9,104 bases of DNA from an uncultured Clostridia bacterium (GTDB lineage Bacteria > Bacillota > Clostridia > TANB77 > CAG-508). The position numbers and the translations under genes were made by a program. The notes below the pieces were generated by a model that saw only the letters and a program-made list of their open reading frames with translations, was not told where the DNA came from and did not search any database. The stretch spans positions 1-9,104 of the forward strand of contig CASTFX010000042.1 in assembly GCA_949448405.1 (NCBI GenBank), in the 5' to 3' direction. Each line of letters begins with the position of its first letter. Position 1 is the stretch's first letter. Below, in pieces: positions 1 to 6,337 of the stretch.

Positions 1-123
1 TGGAACTACTGGTTCTTCCTCCGCTACCGATACTTCTTCTGCCTTAAATTTTGTAGTAAAAAATATAGGTATAAGAAAGCATATACCTATTATCCCTAAA
101 ACATATATAACTATTTTTTTCAT
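1..123 (-). CDS. N-terminal fragment of a membrane-anchored protein, possibly SpoIID
   Basis: The first 41 codons of a gene that continues beyond the left edge. The protein starts MKKIVIYV, has one hydrophobic segment at about residues 4-22 ending in IPIFFTT, then a glutamate- and valine-rich linker, as in a signal anchor followed by an extracellular part. A GGAGG site lies 4 bases before the ATG, inside the end of sigF. The start codon overlaps the sigF stop in an ATGA arrangement, so the two are probably translationally coupled. The short N-terminal anchor with a Pro near its end and the position after sigF in a sporulation operon would fit SpoIID, the peptidoglycan lytic transglycosylase of engulfment, but the catalytic domain lies outside the window, so this identity is an inference. 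No in-frame CGG occurs in the visible part. Confidence 0.6.
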   Translation of the reverse strand, partial: MKKIVIYVLGIIGICFLIPIFFTTKFKAEEVSVAEEEPVVP

Positions 124-846
124 ACCGCCTCCAAATTTGTTCTCATTTTGCATAAGATATTTTTTTCTATCCTTGATACTTGAACTTGTGATATTCCAAG
201 AAGCTGACCTACTTGACTTTGTGTTTTGTTTTTGTAAAATCTTAGTATTATTATTTGTCTTTCTTTTGGCTCCAAGTTTTCTATTAATTGATTTATTGTT
301 AGTCTGTTTATTATTGCGTTTTCTTCATTTTCTACTGCTGGGAATTTATCTATTATCTTTGTTCCTTTGTCATCGTTTTGTCCTTCTTCTTTGTAGATAG
401 ATTCGACTGGCGTTTTTGCCTCTAGTGCAACTATTATTTCTTCTTTACTTACATTTAAGCTTTTTTCTAATTCTGCAAGTGTGATATTTTCTCCTGTTTT
501 TCTTAAGTGTTCTTCTTCTAATTTGCTTATTTTCATGTTGAGTTCTTTTATGCTCCTGCTTACTTTTATTATTCCGTCATCTCTTATGAATTTTTTTATT
601 TCTCCTAATATGTATGGTACTGCGTATGTTGATAATTTTACATCATAACTTGTATCAAATCTTTTTATAGATTTTATAAATCCCATACAGCCTATTTGGT
701 ATAAATCTTCTGTCTCAAATCCTCTTAAACAAAATCTTTTTACTATACTCCATATAAGTCCGTTTGTTGTTTTCAACAAGCTCTGTCATAGCTTTTTCGT
801 CGCCATTTTTGGCTTTTTCTATGTTCTCAATATTATTATCATACAT
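120..846 (-). CDS. sigF: RNA polymerase sigma-F (forespore-specific), read through one +1 shift at CGG
   Basis: Sigma-F directs the first forespore-specific transcription after asymmetric division and is held inactive by SpoIIAB. The protein is 241 residues if the CGG at 762-760 is bypassed by +1: 28 codons from ATG 846, then Gly29 and 212 more. Region 2 is clear at about residues 29-98 (GLIWSIVKRF, the core-binding DLYQIGCMGF, then STYAVPYILGEIKKFIRDDG). The region 4 helix-turn-helix is at about 208-231, with the typical GISQVQVSR. The N-terminal part, with NGDEKAMTELVEN, is what the family has just before GLIW, so both halves belong to one gene. Without the shift, translation from ATG 846 stops after 42 codons. 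A TTG at 779 opens the long frame but lacks a ribosome site and would remove the conserved N-terminus. The start ATG 846 lies 18 bases after the spoIIAB stop; AAAGGAG overlaps that stop, with a rather long 13-base spacer. The stop overlaps the next gene. Confidence 0.93.
760..762 (-). other. +1 shift site at CGG in sigF
   Basis: On the minus strand the codons read AAC AAA CGG ACT in the frame of the sigF start, ending at a TGA 14 codons after CGG. Skipping the C gives GGA CTT ATA TGG (Gly-Leu-Ile-Trp), which restores the conserved start of region 2.1. Exactly one residue (Gly29) takes the place of the four bases CGGA. Confidence 0.9.
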
Positions 847-864
847 TTTGGACTTGTCTCTCCT

Positions 865-1302
865 TTAGCTATTTTCTTTTATCTCTTTTACCATTGTTAC
901 TTTAGTTCCAAGTCCGAGTATTGATTCAACTTTTAGTTCGTCCATAAAGCTTTCCATTATTGTAAAGCCCATTCCTGACCTTTCTAAGTCAGCTTTTGTT
1001 GTGTATAGTGGCTCTTTTGCAATATCTACGTTTTCTATTCCTTTTCCTGTGTCTGATATTTCTATTACTATTTTTCTTCCTTCGATTTTACTACTTATTT
1101 TAATTATTCCTTCGCTATTTTCATAACCATGTATTATACAATTTGTAACTGCTTCTGATACAGCTGTCTTTATATCTGCTATTTCTTCTATTGTTGGGTC
1201 CAATTGGGAAACGAAAGCAGCTACAGTTATTCTTGCAAATGATTCGTTGCAAGATTTGCTTAAAATTGATAAATTCATTTCATTATCATATTTACTTTTC
1301 AT
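865..1302 (-). CDS. spoIIAB: Anti-sigma-F factor and serine kinase SpoIIAB
   Basis: SpoIIAB binds and inhibits sigma-F and phosphorylates SpoIIAA on serine. The protein has 145 residues, close to the 146 of Bacillus subtilis. It has the GHKL ATPase motifs in order: N-box EAVTNCIIHGY with E50, N54 and H59; G1 box DTGKGI at 84-89; G2 box ERSGMGF at 107-113. The N-terminal NESFARITVAAFVSQLDPT block is also typical. ATG 1302 is preceded by GAGG with a 5-base spacer and follows the spoIIAA stop by 14 bases, so it sits in the operon between its two partners. It has no in-frame CGG and no frame break, unlike both neighbours; a CGG in another phase at 914-916 spans GGA without effect. Confidence 0.97.
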   Translation of the reverse strand: MKSKYDNEMNLSILSKSCNESFARITVAAFVSQLDPTIEEIADIKTAVSEAVTNCIIHGYENSEGIIKISSKIEGRKIVIEISDTGKGIENVDIAKEPLYTTKADLERSGMGFTIMESFMDELKVESILGLGTKVTMVKEIKENS

Positions 1303-1316
1303 AACATCCTCATTTC

Positions 1317-1623
1317 TTAACTTATTTTAATAATTTTAGGTATTCCACTCATTTCAAAAATTTTTCTTATGTTAGGTTTTACATTTATCATTTCTAAACT
1401 TCCGCCTAGCATTTTTACTACCTTATACCTACCGAATTAACATGCCTATTCCCGCGCTATCCATGAAAGTAACTTTATCAAAATCAAATATAACTCTTTT
1501 AGGAACATATCTTTCAATTTCATTATCTGCTTGCCTCCTTATTTTTTCTGACCCATGGTGGTCAATTTCTTCTGTAATTTCAAAACTTAATAGCTTGTCC
1601 TTTTCGTCATAATTTATATTCAT
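1317..1623 (-). CDS. spoIIAA: Anti-anti-sigma factor SpoIIAA, read through one +1 shift at CGG
   Basis: SpoIIAA is a STAS-domain protein; its unphosphorylated form displaces SpoIIAB from sigma-F, and dephosphorylation by SpoIIE triggers forespore gene expression. The first 63 codons run from ATG 1623 to MDSAGIGMLI, containing the phosphorylatable Ser56 in the family's MDS(S/A)G motif. The next codon is CGG and the one after is TAG, so conventional translation would end at 64 residues. Bypassing the C gives GRYKVVKMLGG and then NIRKIFEMSGIPKIIKIS, which matches the missing second half of the STAS fold (GRYK after the LI of the motif, and the FxMSG helix). The joined protein is 101 residues, slightly shorter at the C-terminus than the 117 of B. 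subtilis. GGAGG with a 6-base spacer precedes the ATG. It is the first gene of the operon. Confidence 0.94.
1432..1434 (-). other. +1 shift site at CGG, directly followed by TAG, in spoIIAA
   Basis: The minus strand reads ATG TTA ATT CGG TAG in the starting frame. Skipping the C gives GGT AGG TAT AAG (Gly-Arg-Tyr-Lys), the conserved GRYK of the family. This is the only one of the seven sites that is followed by T (GGT) and the only one with a stop codon immediately behind the CGG. Confidence 0.92.
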
Positions 1624-1645
1624 ACTTGTCCTCCTATTTGTTTTA

Positions 1646-1674
1646 ATTATATATCATTTGGTAATTTTTTCCAA
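1646..1674 (-). promoter_or_regulatory. Putative promoter of the spoIIA operon
   Basis: TATAAT at 1651-1646 with TTGGAA at 1674-1669 and a 17-base spacer, about 22 bases before ATG 1623. It resembles a sigma-A promoter with a weak -35. In B. subtilis spoIIA is transcribed by sigma-H; a GGAAAA stretch overlaps the -35 here, but no good sigma-H -10 is seen, so the sigma factor used is uncertain. Confidence 0.55.
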
Positions 1675-1713
1675 TAGCGAAATTTAAGAAGTTTTGCCGT
1701 TTTCTGGTTTTCG

Positions 1714-1722
1714 TTCGACAAA
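1714..1722 (-). promoter_or_regulatory. Spo0A box upstream of spoIIA
   Basis: The minus strand carries TTTGTCGAA, an exact fit to the Spo0A-binding consensus (TGTCGAA core), about 40 bases upstream of the putative -35. Activation of spoIIA by phosphorylated Spo0A is established in B. subtilis; the site suggests the same control here and that sporulation entry is functional. Confidence 0.7.
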
Positions 1723-1728
1723 AAAGCA

Positions 1729-1779
1729 TAAAAAATACACCTTTAAAATCAGATTTTCATCTAACTTTTAAGGTGTATA
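1729..1779 (-). terminator. Rho-independent terminator of purF
   Basis: Minus strand arms ATACACCTTAAAA (1778-1766) and TTTTAAAGGTGTAT (1748-1735) pair with one bulged T, enclosing a loop with a small inner helix, and are followed by a run of six T. It begins 11 bases after the purF stop and separates purF from the spoIIA regulatory region. Confidence 0.8.
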
Positions 1780-1789
1780 TTATTTTTAA

Positions 1790-3212
1790 TTAAAATTTTA
1801 TTTCTTCAAAACTATTTTTCTTTATATCTGTTGGAACTTCTACTGGATATTCACTTGTAAAACATCCCATACATAAATTTGATATTTTACAGTCTTTTGT
1901 TATTTCTTTCAAGCTATCTATACTTAGATATTCTAAGCTGTCAGCCCCTACACTTTGTCTTATTTCTTCTACTGTTTTACTGTATGTTATTAGACTTTCT
2001 CTATTGTCTATATCTGTTCCAAAGTAACATGTATCCATAAATGCTGGAGATGCAATTCTTAAATGAACTTCTTTTGCTCCTGCTCTTTTAAGTACTGCTA
2101 TAATTTTTCTAATAGTTGTTCCTCTAACTATTGAATCATCTATTAAAACTATTCTCTTATCTTTTACTACTTGTTTTATTGGATTTAACTTTAATCCAAC
2201 TAATTCATTTCTTGTATCTTGTGCATTTTGTATAAATGTTCTTCCTATATATTTACTTTTTGTAAATGCCATGTCATAATGTATTCCTGATTCTTTAGAA
2301 TATCCAAGTGCTGCATCTAGTCCAGAGTCTGGAACGCCTGCGACTATATCTGCATCTACTGGTGCTTGTCTTGCAAGGCATCTTCCTGCATCTTCTCTAA
2401 ATTTGTGTACACTTATCCCATCCATTATTGAGTCAGGTCTTGCAAAATATATATATTCAAATACGCAAAATCCTTTTGGTGAATCTACGTTTGTTTGTAT
2501 TGATTGTATTTCATTGTTTGTTACAACTACTATTTCTCCTGGATTTACATCTCTTATGAGTTCTGCACCTGTAATGTCTAGTGCGCAACTTTCTGATGCA
2601 AATACTGTTCTATTTTCAGTTTTTCCGATACAAAGTGGTTTAAATCCTTGTGGATCTCTTACTGCAAGTAATTTAGTTGAAGTCATTATTAGTAGAGCAT
2701 ATGAACCTTTTAATCTTTTCATTGTATTTTGTATTGCTTCTTCAATTGATTTCGATTTTAATCTTTCTTGCACAATTATGTGACAGATTACTTCTGTATC
2801 TGTTGTTGTTGAAAAAATTGCTCCATTTTCTTCTAATTCTTTTCTTAATTCATAGGCATTTGTTAAATTCCCATTATGTACAACTGCTAGATTTCCTTTT
2901 TTATGTCTTATTACCATTGGTTGTGCATTTTCTTTTCTTGCTTCACCTGTTGTTGAATATCTAACATGTCCAATTCCCATTTTTCCGGTCAGGCATACTT
3001 TCTAGAACATGTTTTGGAAATACCTTTGATACTAGCCCTAAATCTTTTATATATGATATTAGCCCACCTCTGTTTATTGCTATTCCACAACTTTCTTCTC
3101 CTCTATGTTGAAGTGCTGAAAGACCTACAACTATCATATATGCTAGCTTGTCCTCTGCTTCTTTCGAATAAACTCCAAATACTCCACATTCTTCATTAAT
3201 TTCTCTACTCAT
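1790..3212 (-). CDS. purF: Amidophosphoribosyltransferase, read through one +1 shift at CGG
   Basis: PurF makes 5-phosphoribosylamine from PRPP and glutamine, the first committed step of purine synthesis. The joined protein is 473 residues (B. subtilis 476): 75 codons from ATG 3212, then Gly76 at the shifted CGG and 397 more. The N-terminal nucleophile Cys9 follows a short propeptide (MSREINEE, then CGVFG). The glutaminase motifs LQHRGEES, GIGHVRYSTTG and HNGNLTN are present, as is the PRPP loop VLIDDSIVRGTT at about 355-366. Cys249, Cys395, Cys447 and Cys450 match the 4Fe-4S ligands of the Bacillus-type enzyme. ATG 3212 is chosen because GGAGG lies 5 bases upstream; an earlier in-frame GTG at 3242 has no such site and would misplace Cys9. 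Read conventionally, the gene splits into an 83-residue stub and a 396-residue piece without the nucleophile, so neither could be active. Confidence 0.96.
2985..2987 (-). other. +1 shift site at CGG in purF
   Basis: The minus strand reads CCT GAC CGG AAA AAT in the starting frame, closing at a TAG eight codons after CGG. Skipping the C gives GGA AAA ATG GGA ATT GGA (Gly-Lys-Met-Gly-Ile-Gly), which leads straight into the invariant GIGHVRYSTTG block. Confidence 0.93.
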
Positions 3213-3217
3213 TTTTT

Positions 3218-3222
3218 CCTCC
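3218..3222 (-). promoter_or_regulatory. Ribosome binding site fixing the purF start
   Basis: GGAGG followed by five A and then ATG 3212. It selects this ATG over the GTG at 3242 and places the catalytic Cys at residue 9, as in propeptide-bearing PurF. Confidence 0.85.
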
Positions 3223-3263
3223 AAAATACTTTTTAAAACCACTTAATATTTTAATACCTAATA

Positions 3264-3292
3264 ATTATAAAGTAAAAATTTCAAATTGTACA
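3264..3292 (-). promoter_or_regulatory. Putative promoter of purF
   Basis: TATAAT at 3269-3264 and TGTACA at 3292-3287 (four of six -35 consensus bases) with a 17-base spacer, giving a leader of about 45 bases. No purine riboswitch or PurBox pair could be made out in the short leader. Confidence 0.5.
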
Positions 3293-3311
3293 GCCCTTTT
3301 TTTAAATTTTT

Positions 3312-3347
3312 AAAGGCTAAAAGCCACTTTTTTAGCTTTTAACCTTT
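3312..3347 (-). terminator. Hairpin after the flavin reductase gene, weak terminator candidate
   Basis: Arms of 13 bases (AAAGGTTAAAAGC and GCTTTTAGCCTTT on the minus strand) pair with one G-T, around a 10-base loop. It starts a few bases after the stop of the upstream gene, where a terminator would be expected, but no T-run follows on the minus strand; a short T-run follows on the plus strand. Its role is therefore uncertain. Confidence 0.4.
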
Positions 3348-3353
3348 TTATAT

Positions 3354-3923
3354 TTAATTTTTCTTCTTTTTCTGTACTGAAAATCCAAACTTTCCTATCT
3401 TTTCTCCTAATGTATAATATCCTCCATTTGCATATGCTATTAAATCACACTTAGATATGTCAAAAGCTCCATTTTCGTCTATATATTTTTCATCAGCATT
3501 TATTGCTAGAACATCTGCTATGAACATATGATGACCACCTAAATCCTTTATTTCAGATACTTTACATTCTATTGATACTGGACTTTCTTTAATCATAGGA
3601 CATTTTACAAAATTTGCTTTTTCTTTTGTAAGTCCCATTTCTTTAAATTTGTCTACATCTTTTCCTGATTTAACTCCACACCAATCTGTTGCATATGCTA
3701 AATCTTCTGTTGTAAGGTTTATTACAAATTCTTTATTTTCTTTTATTATGTTATATGAATATCTTTCTGGTCTTACTGAAATGTATACCTTTGCAGGTGT
3801 TGAGCATGTAATCCCTGTCCATGCTATTGTAATTATATTGGAATTTTCCATATCTCCACATGATACCATAACTGCTGGTATTGGATATACAAAAGTTCCT
3901 GGTTTCCACATTACTTTACTCAA
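3354..3923 (-). CDS. Flavin reductase-like (flavoredoxin-type) protein
   Basis: A 189-residue protein of the flavin reductase-like, FMN-binding split-barrel family. Family features are the N-terminal PGTFVYPIPAVMVSCGD, the segment NIITIAWTGITCSTPAKVYISVRPERYSYNII (residues 29-60), where the TGITCSTP turn and RPERYS commonly contact FMN, and the GGHHMFIADVLAINAD strand at about 128-143. Such proteins reduce or carry flavin, and some are electron-transfer flavoredoxins; the exact partner cannot be told. The basic tail (VQKKKKN) is unremarkable. The start is taken as TTG 3923 because AGGAGGT lies 8 bases upstream; an ATG four codons later is the alternative. It has its own promoter and no CGG codon. 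It is a single intact frame. Confidence 0.9.
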   Translation of the reverse strand: MSKVMWKPGTFVYPIPAVMVSCGDMENSNIITIAWTGITCSTPAKVYISVRPERYSYNIIKENKEFVINLTTEDLAYATDWCGVKSGKDVDKFKEMGLTKEKANFVKCPMIKESPVSIECKVSEIKDLGGHHMFIADVLAINADEKYIDENGAFDISKCDLIAYANGGYYTLGEKIGKFGFSVQKKKKN

Positions 3924-3931
3924 AGTCTCAT

Positions 3932-3938
3932 ACCTCCT
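3932..3938 (-). promoter_or_regulatory. Ribosome binding site supporting a TTG start
   Basis: AGGAGGT followed by 8 bases and TTG 3923. The ATG that directly abuts the site opens only a three-codon frame, and the internal ATG at residue 5 is too far away, so TTG is the likely start of the flavin reductase-like protein. Confidence 0.65.
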
Positions 3939-3953
3939 ATATATTACTATTCA

Positions 3954-3982
3954 ATTGTATCACTTTTTGTGTGTTTTTTCAA
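3954..3982 (-). promoter_or_regulatory. Sigma-A-type promoter of the flavin reductase gene
   Basis: TTGAAA (3982-3977), a 17-base spacer and TACAAT (3959-3954), just after the tex stop and 31 bases before the TTG start. Both hexamers are close to consensus. Confidence 0.7.
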
Positions 3983-3986
3983 TATT

Positions 3987-6179
3987 TTATGCGTCTTTCA
4001 TTGAAAGTTGTACTTTTTGTCTTTCTTTATCTATTCCAATGACTTTTACTTTTACTATATCTCCAACTGAAACAATATCTGATGGATTTTTTACAAAGTT
4101 ATTACTTAAGTTTGAAATGTGTACTAGTCCATCATGTTTTACTCCAATATCTACAAATGCTCCGAAGTCTGTTACATTACGTACTGTTCCTTTTAATGTC
4201 ATCCCTTCTACTAAGTCCTCAAATTTTAAAACATCTGCTCTTAGTATTTGTTTTGGCATTTCATCTCTTGGATCTCTTCCTGGTTTTGATAATTCTTCTA
4301 TTATATCTTTTAATGTCATTTCTCCTACTTCAAGTTCTCCTGCTGTTTCTTTTATTTTTATTTCCGCAAGTTTTAGTTTTATTTCTTTTAGTTTTTCTTT
4401 GTCTGTTAAGTCTTCTTTTTTATACCCTATTCTTTGTAATAGTTTTTCTGCAATATCATAACTTTCTGGGTGTACTGCTGTTATTTCAAGTGGATTTTTA
4501 CCTCCTGGTATTCTTATAAATCCTGCGCATTGTTCAAATGCTACTTTTCCGAGTTTTGCAACTTTTAATAGTTCTTTTCTTTCTTGCATTTTTCCATTTT
4601 CATCTCTGTATTTTACAATATTGTTTGCAATTGTTTTATTTATTCCTGCAACATATGAAAGTAGTGATGGTGTTGCTGTGTTTACGTCTACACCTACTTC
4701 GTTTACTGCGTCTTCTACAACTCCTGTTAAACTTTCTGTTAGTTTTGTCTGATTTACATCATGTTGATATTGTCCAACTCCAATTGCTTTTGGGTCTATT
4801 TTTACAAGCTCTGCTAGTGGATCTTGCAATCTTCTTGCAATTGAAATTGCACCTCTTAGTGATACATTTATATCTGGATATTCTTCTGTTGCAAGTTTTG
4901 ATGCAGAGTATACAGATGCTCCTGCTTCACTTACTATTGCATAGTGTACTTCTTCTTTTATTTCTTTTATCATTTCTGACACAAAGCTTTCTGATTCACG
5001 TGACGCTGTTCCATTTCCTATTGCTATTACATTTACTTTGTATTTTGAAATAAGTGCTTTTAGTGCTTTTTTTGCTCCTTCTACGTCGTTTTGTGGCTCT
5101 GTTGGATATACTGTAGTTGTTTCAAGTAGTTTTCCCATTTCGTCAATTACGGCTATCTTACACCCTGTTCTATATGCTGGGTCAAATCCCATTACTGTAT
5201 ATCCTTTTAGAGGTGGTGCTAAAAGAAGTGGTTTTGCATTTTTTCCAAATACTTTTATTGCTTGTTCTTCTGCTTTTTCTGTTAAGTCTGAACGTATTTC
5301 TCTATCTATTGATGGTTCTATTAATCTCTTCCAGCTATCTTTTATTGTGTCTTCTAATATTTCTGTAAACTGTGTATTTCCTTTGATTATATCTCTTTTT
5401 ATATAGTCCATAAGGTAGTCTTCATTTTTGTCTAGCTTTACTTTTAGTACTTCTTCTTTTTCTCCACGGTTTATTGCAAGTATTCTATGACTTGGTATTC
5501 TATTTATCTTTTCTTGGAATTCGTAGTACATATCATAGGCTGTTTTCTCTTCTGGATTTACTCCTTTACTTACAATAAAACCATTTAAGTAGCATTTCTT
5601 TTTTATGTATTTTCTATATTCAGGATTATCTGATATCATTTCTGCTATAATATCTTTCGCTCCTTGGATTGCGTCTTCTATACTTTCTACTATTTGTTCT
5701 TTTGGTGTGTTTTCATCTATTTTTTCTTTTGGTGTTACATATTCTTTTGCTATTTCTTCTATATTTCTTTCATCCTTTTGCTCTAATATAATATTTGCAA
5801 GTGGTTCTAATCCTTTTGCTTTTGCGACTGTTGCTCTTGTCTTTTTCTTTTGTTTATATGGTCTATATATGTCTTCAACTTCTGCAAGTGTTTTTGCTTC
5901 TTCTAGGCTTTTTACTATTTCGTCTGTTAACTTACCTTGATTTTCTATTGAAGTTTTTACTTCTTCTTTTCTTTCTTGTAAATTACGAAGATATGTAAGT
6001 CTTTCTCCTAATTCTCTTAAAGTTTCGTCTGATAATCCTCCTGTTACTTCTTTTCTATAACGTGCTATAAATGGTATTGTGTTTCCCCCATCTATTAATT
6101 CTATTGTTTTTACTACTTGTATCACTTTAACATTTAATTCTTCTGCTATTTGCATTGCTATTTTTTGATTTTCTTCCAT
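3987..6179 (-). CDS. tex: Tex-family RNA-binding S1 domain protein
   Basis: A 730-residue member of the Tex (YdcI) family, a cytoplasmic nucleic-acid-binding protein linked to transcription and RNA metabolism. Order of parts: helical Tex N-terminal region (about 1-200, with TIPFIARYRKE at 34-44 and EDIYRPYK at 102-109); YqgF/RuvX-like RNase H fold at about 326-450, starting GYTVMGFDPAYRTGCK and including AIGNGTASRE; helix-hairpin-helix region at about 490-560 (DVNTATPSLLSYVAGI, CAGFIRIPGG); S1 domain at about 659-728 (GTVRNVTDFGAFVDIGV, HDGLVHIS). Length is normal for the family. GGAGG lies 10 bases before ATG 6179. The gene is one uninterrupted frame and contains no in-frame CGG in 730 codons; arginine is written with AGA and CGT, for example CGT-GGA in NRGEK near 5467. 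This makes it a good internal control for the CGG rule. Confidence 0.97.
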   Translation of the reverse strand: MEENQKIAMQIAEELNVKVIQVVKTIELIDGGNTIPFIARYRKEVTGGLSDETLRELGERLTYLRNLQERKEEVKTSIENQGKLTDEIVKSLEEAKTLAEVEDIYRPYKQKKKTRATVAKAKGLEPLANIILEQKDERNIEEIAKEYVTPKEKIDENTPKEQIVESIEDAIQGAKDIIAEMISDNPEYRKYIKKKCYLNGFIVSKGVNPEEKTAYDMYYEFQEKINRIPSHRILAINRGEKEEVLKVKLDKNEDYLMDYIKRDIIKGNTQFTEILEDTIKDSWKRLIEPSIDREIRSDLTEKAEEQAIKVFGKNAKPLLLAPPLKGYTVMGFDPAYRTGCKIAVIDEMGKLLETTTVYPTEPQNDVEGAKKALKALISKYKVNVIAIGNGTASRESESFVSEMIKEIKEEVHYAIVSEAGASVYSASKLATEEYPDINVSLRGAISIARRLQDPLAELVKIDPKAIGVGQYQHDVNQTKLTESLTGVVEDAVNEVGVDVNTATPSLLSYVAGINKTIANNIVKYRDENGKMQERKELLKVAKLGKVAFEQCAGFIRIPGGKNPLEITAVHPESYDIAEKLLQRIGYKKEDLTDKEKLKEIKLKLAEIKIKETAGELEVGEMTLKDIIEELSKPGRDPRDEMPKQILRADVLKFEDLVEGMTLKGTVRNVTDFGAFVDIGVKHDGLVHISNLSNNFVKNPSDIVSVGDIVKVKVIGIDKERQKVQLSMKDA

Positions 6180-6203
6180 ATTTATATTTCCTCCAATTTC
6201 TAT

Positions 6204-6232
6204 ATTATATCTTTTCTTTTTTTATTTTGCAA
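6204..6232 (-). promoter_or_regulatory. Sigma-A-type promoter of tex
   Basis: TTGCAA (6232-6227), a 17-base spacer and a perfect TATAAT (6209-6204), 24 bases before ATG 6179. Confidence 0.72.
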
Positions 6233-6261
6233 TAAAAGTTTTTTAAATAAATATGTATTGT

Positions 6262-6300
6262 AAAAATAAGAGACACTTGATTTTTGTTCAAGTATCTCTT
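6262..6300 (-). terminator. Rho-independent terminator of the M15 peptidase gene
   Basis: Minus strand arms AAGAGATACTTGA (6300-6288) and TCAAGTGTCTCTT (6280-6268) pair over 13 bases with one T-G, around a 7-base loop, and are followed by ATTTTTA. It lies 37 bases after the stop at 6338, upstream of the tex promoter. Confidence 0.8.
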
Positions 6301-6337
6301 GTCTTTATTCCATTTAATGGTCTTTATTATTGCCAAA

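Noticed and set aside
120..779. sigF starting at the TTG at 779
   Set aside because: There is no ribosome site there, it removes the conserved NGDEKAMTELVEN segment, and the ATG at 846 with its upstream AAAGGAG gives that segment in the other frame, joined at the CGG.
1697..1699. An eighth minus-strand CGG between purF and spoIIAA as a shift site
   Set aside because: It lies in the non-coding promoter region of spoIIA.
2961..3242. purF start at the GTG at 3242
   Set aside because: GGAGG sits 5 bases before ATG 3212, and the longer form would put the catalytic Cys at residue 19 behind an atypical leader.
3649..4461. Long plus-strand open frames opposite the flavin reductase gene, tex and purF
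   Set aside because: They are antisense shadows: low-complexity Leu/Phe/Ser-rich translations with no ribosome sites, lying opposite well-supported genes.
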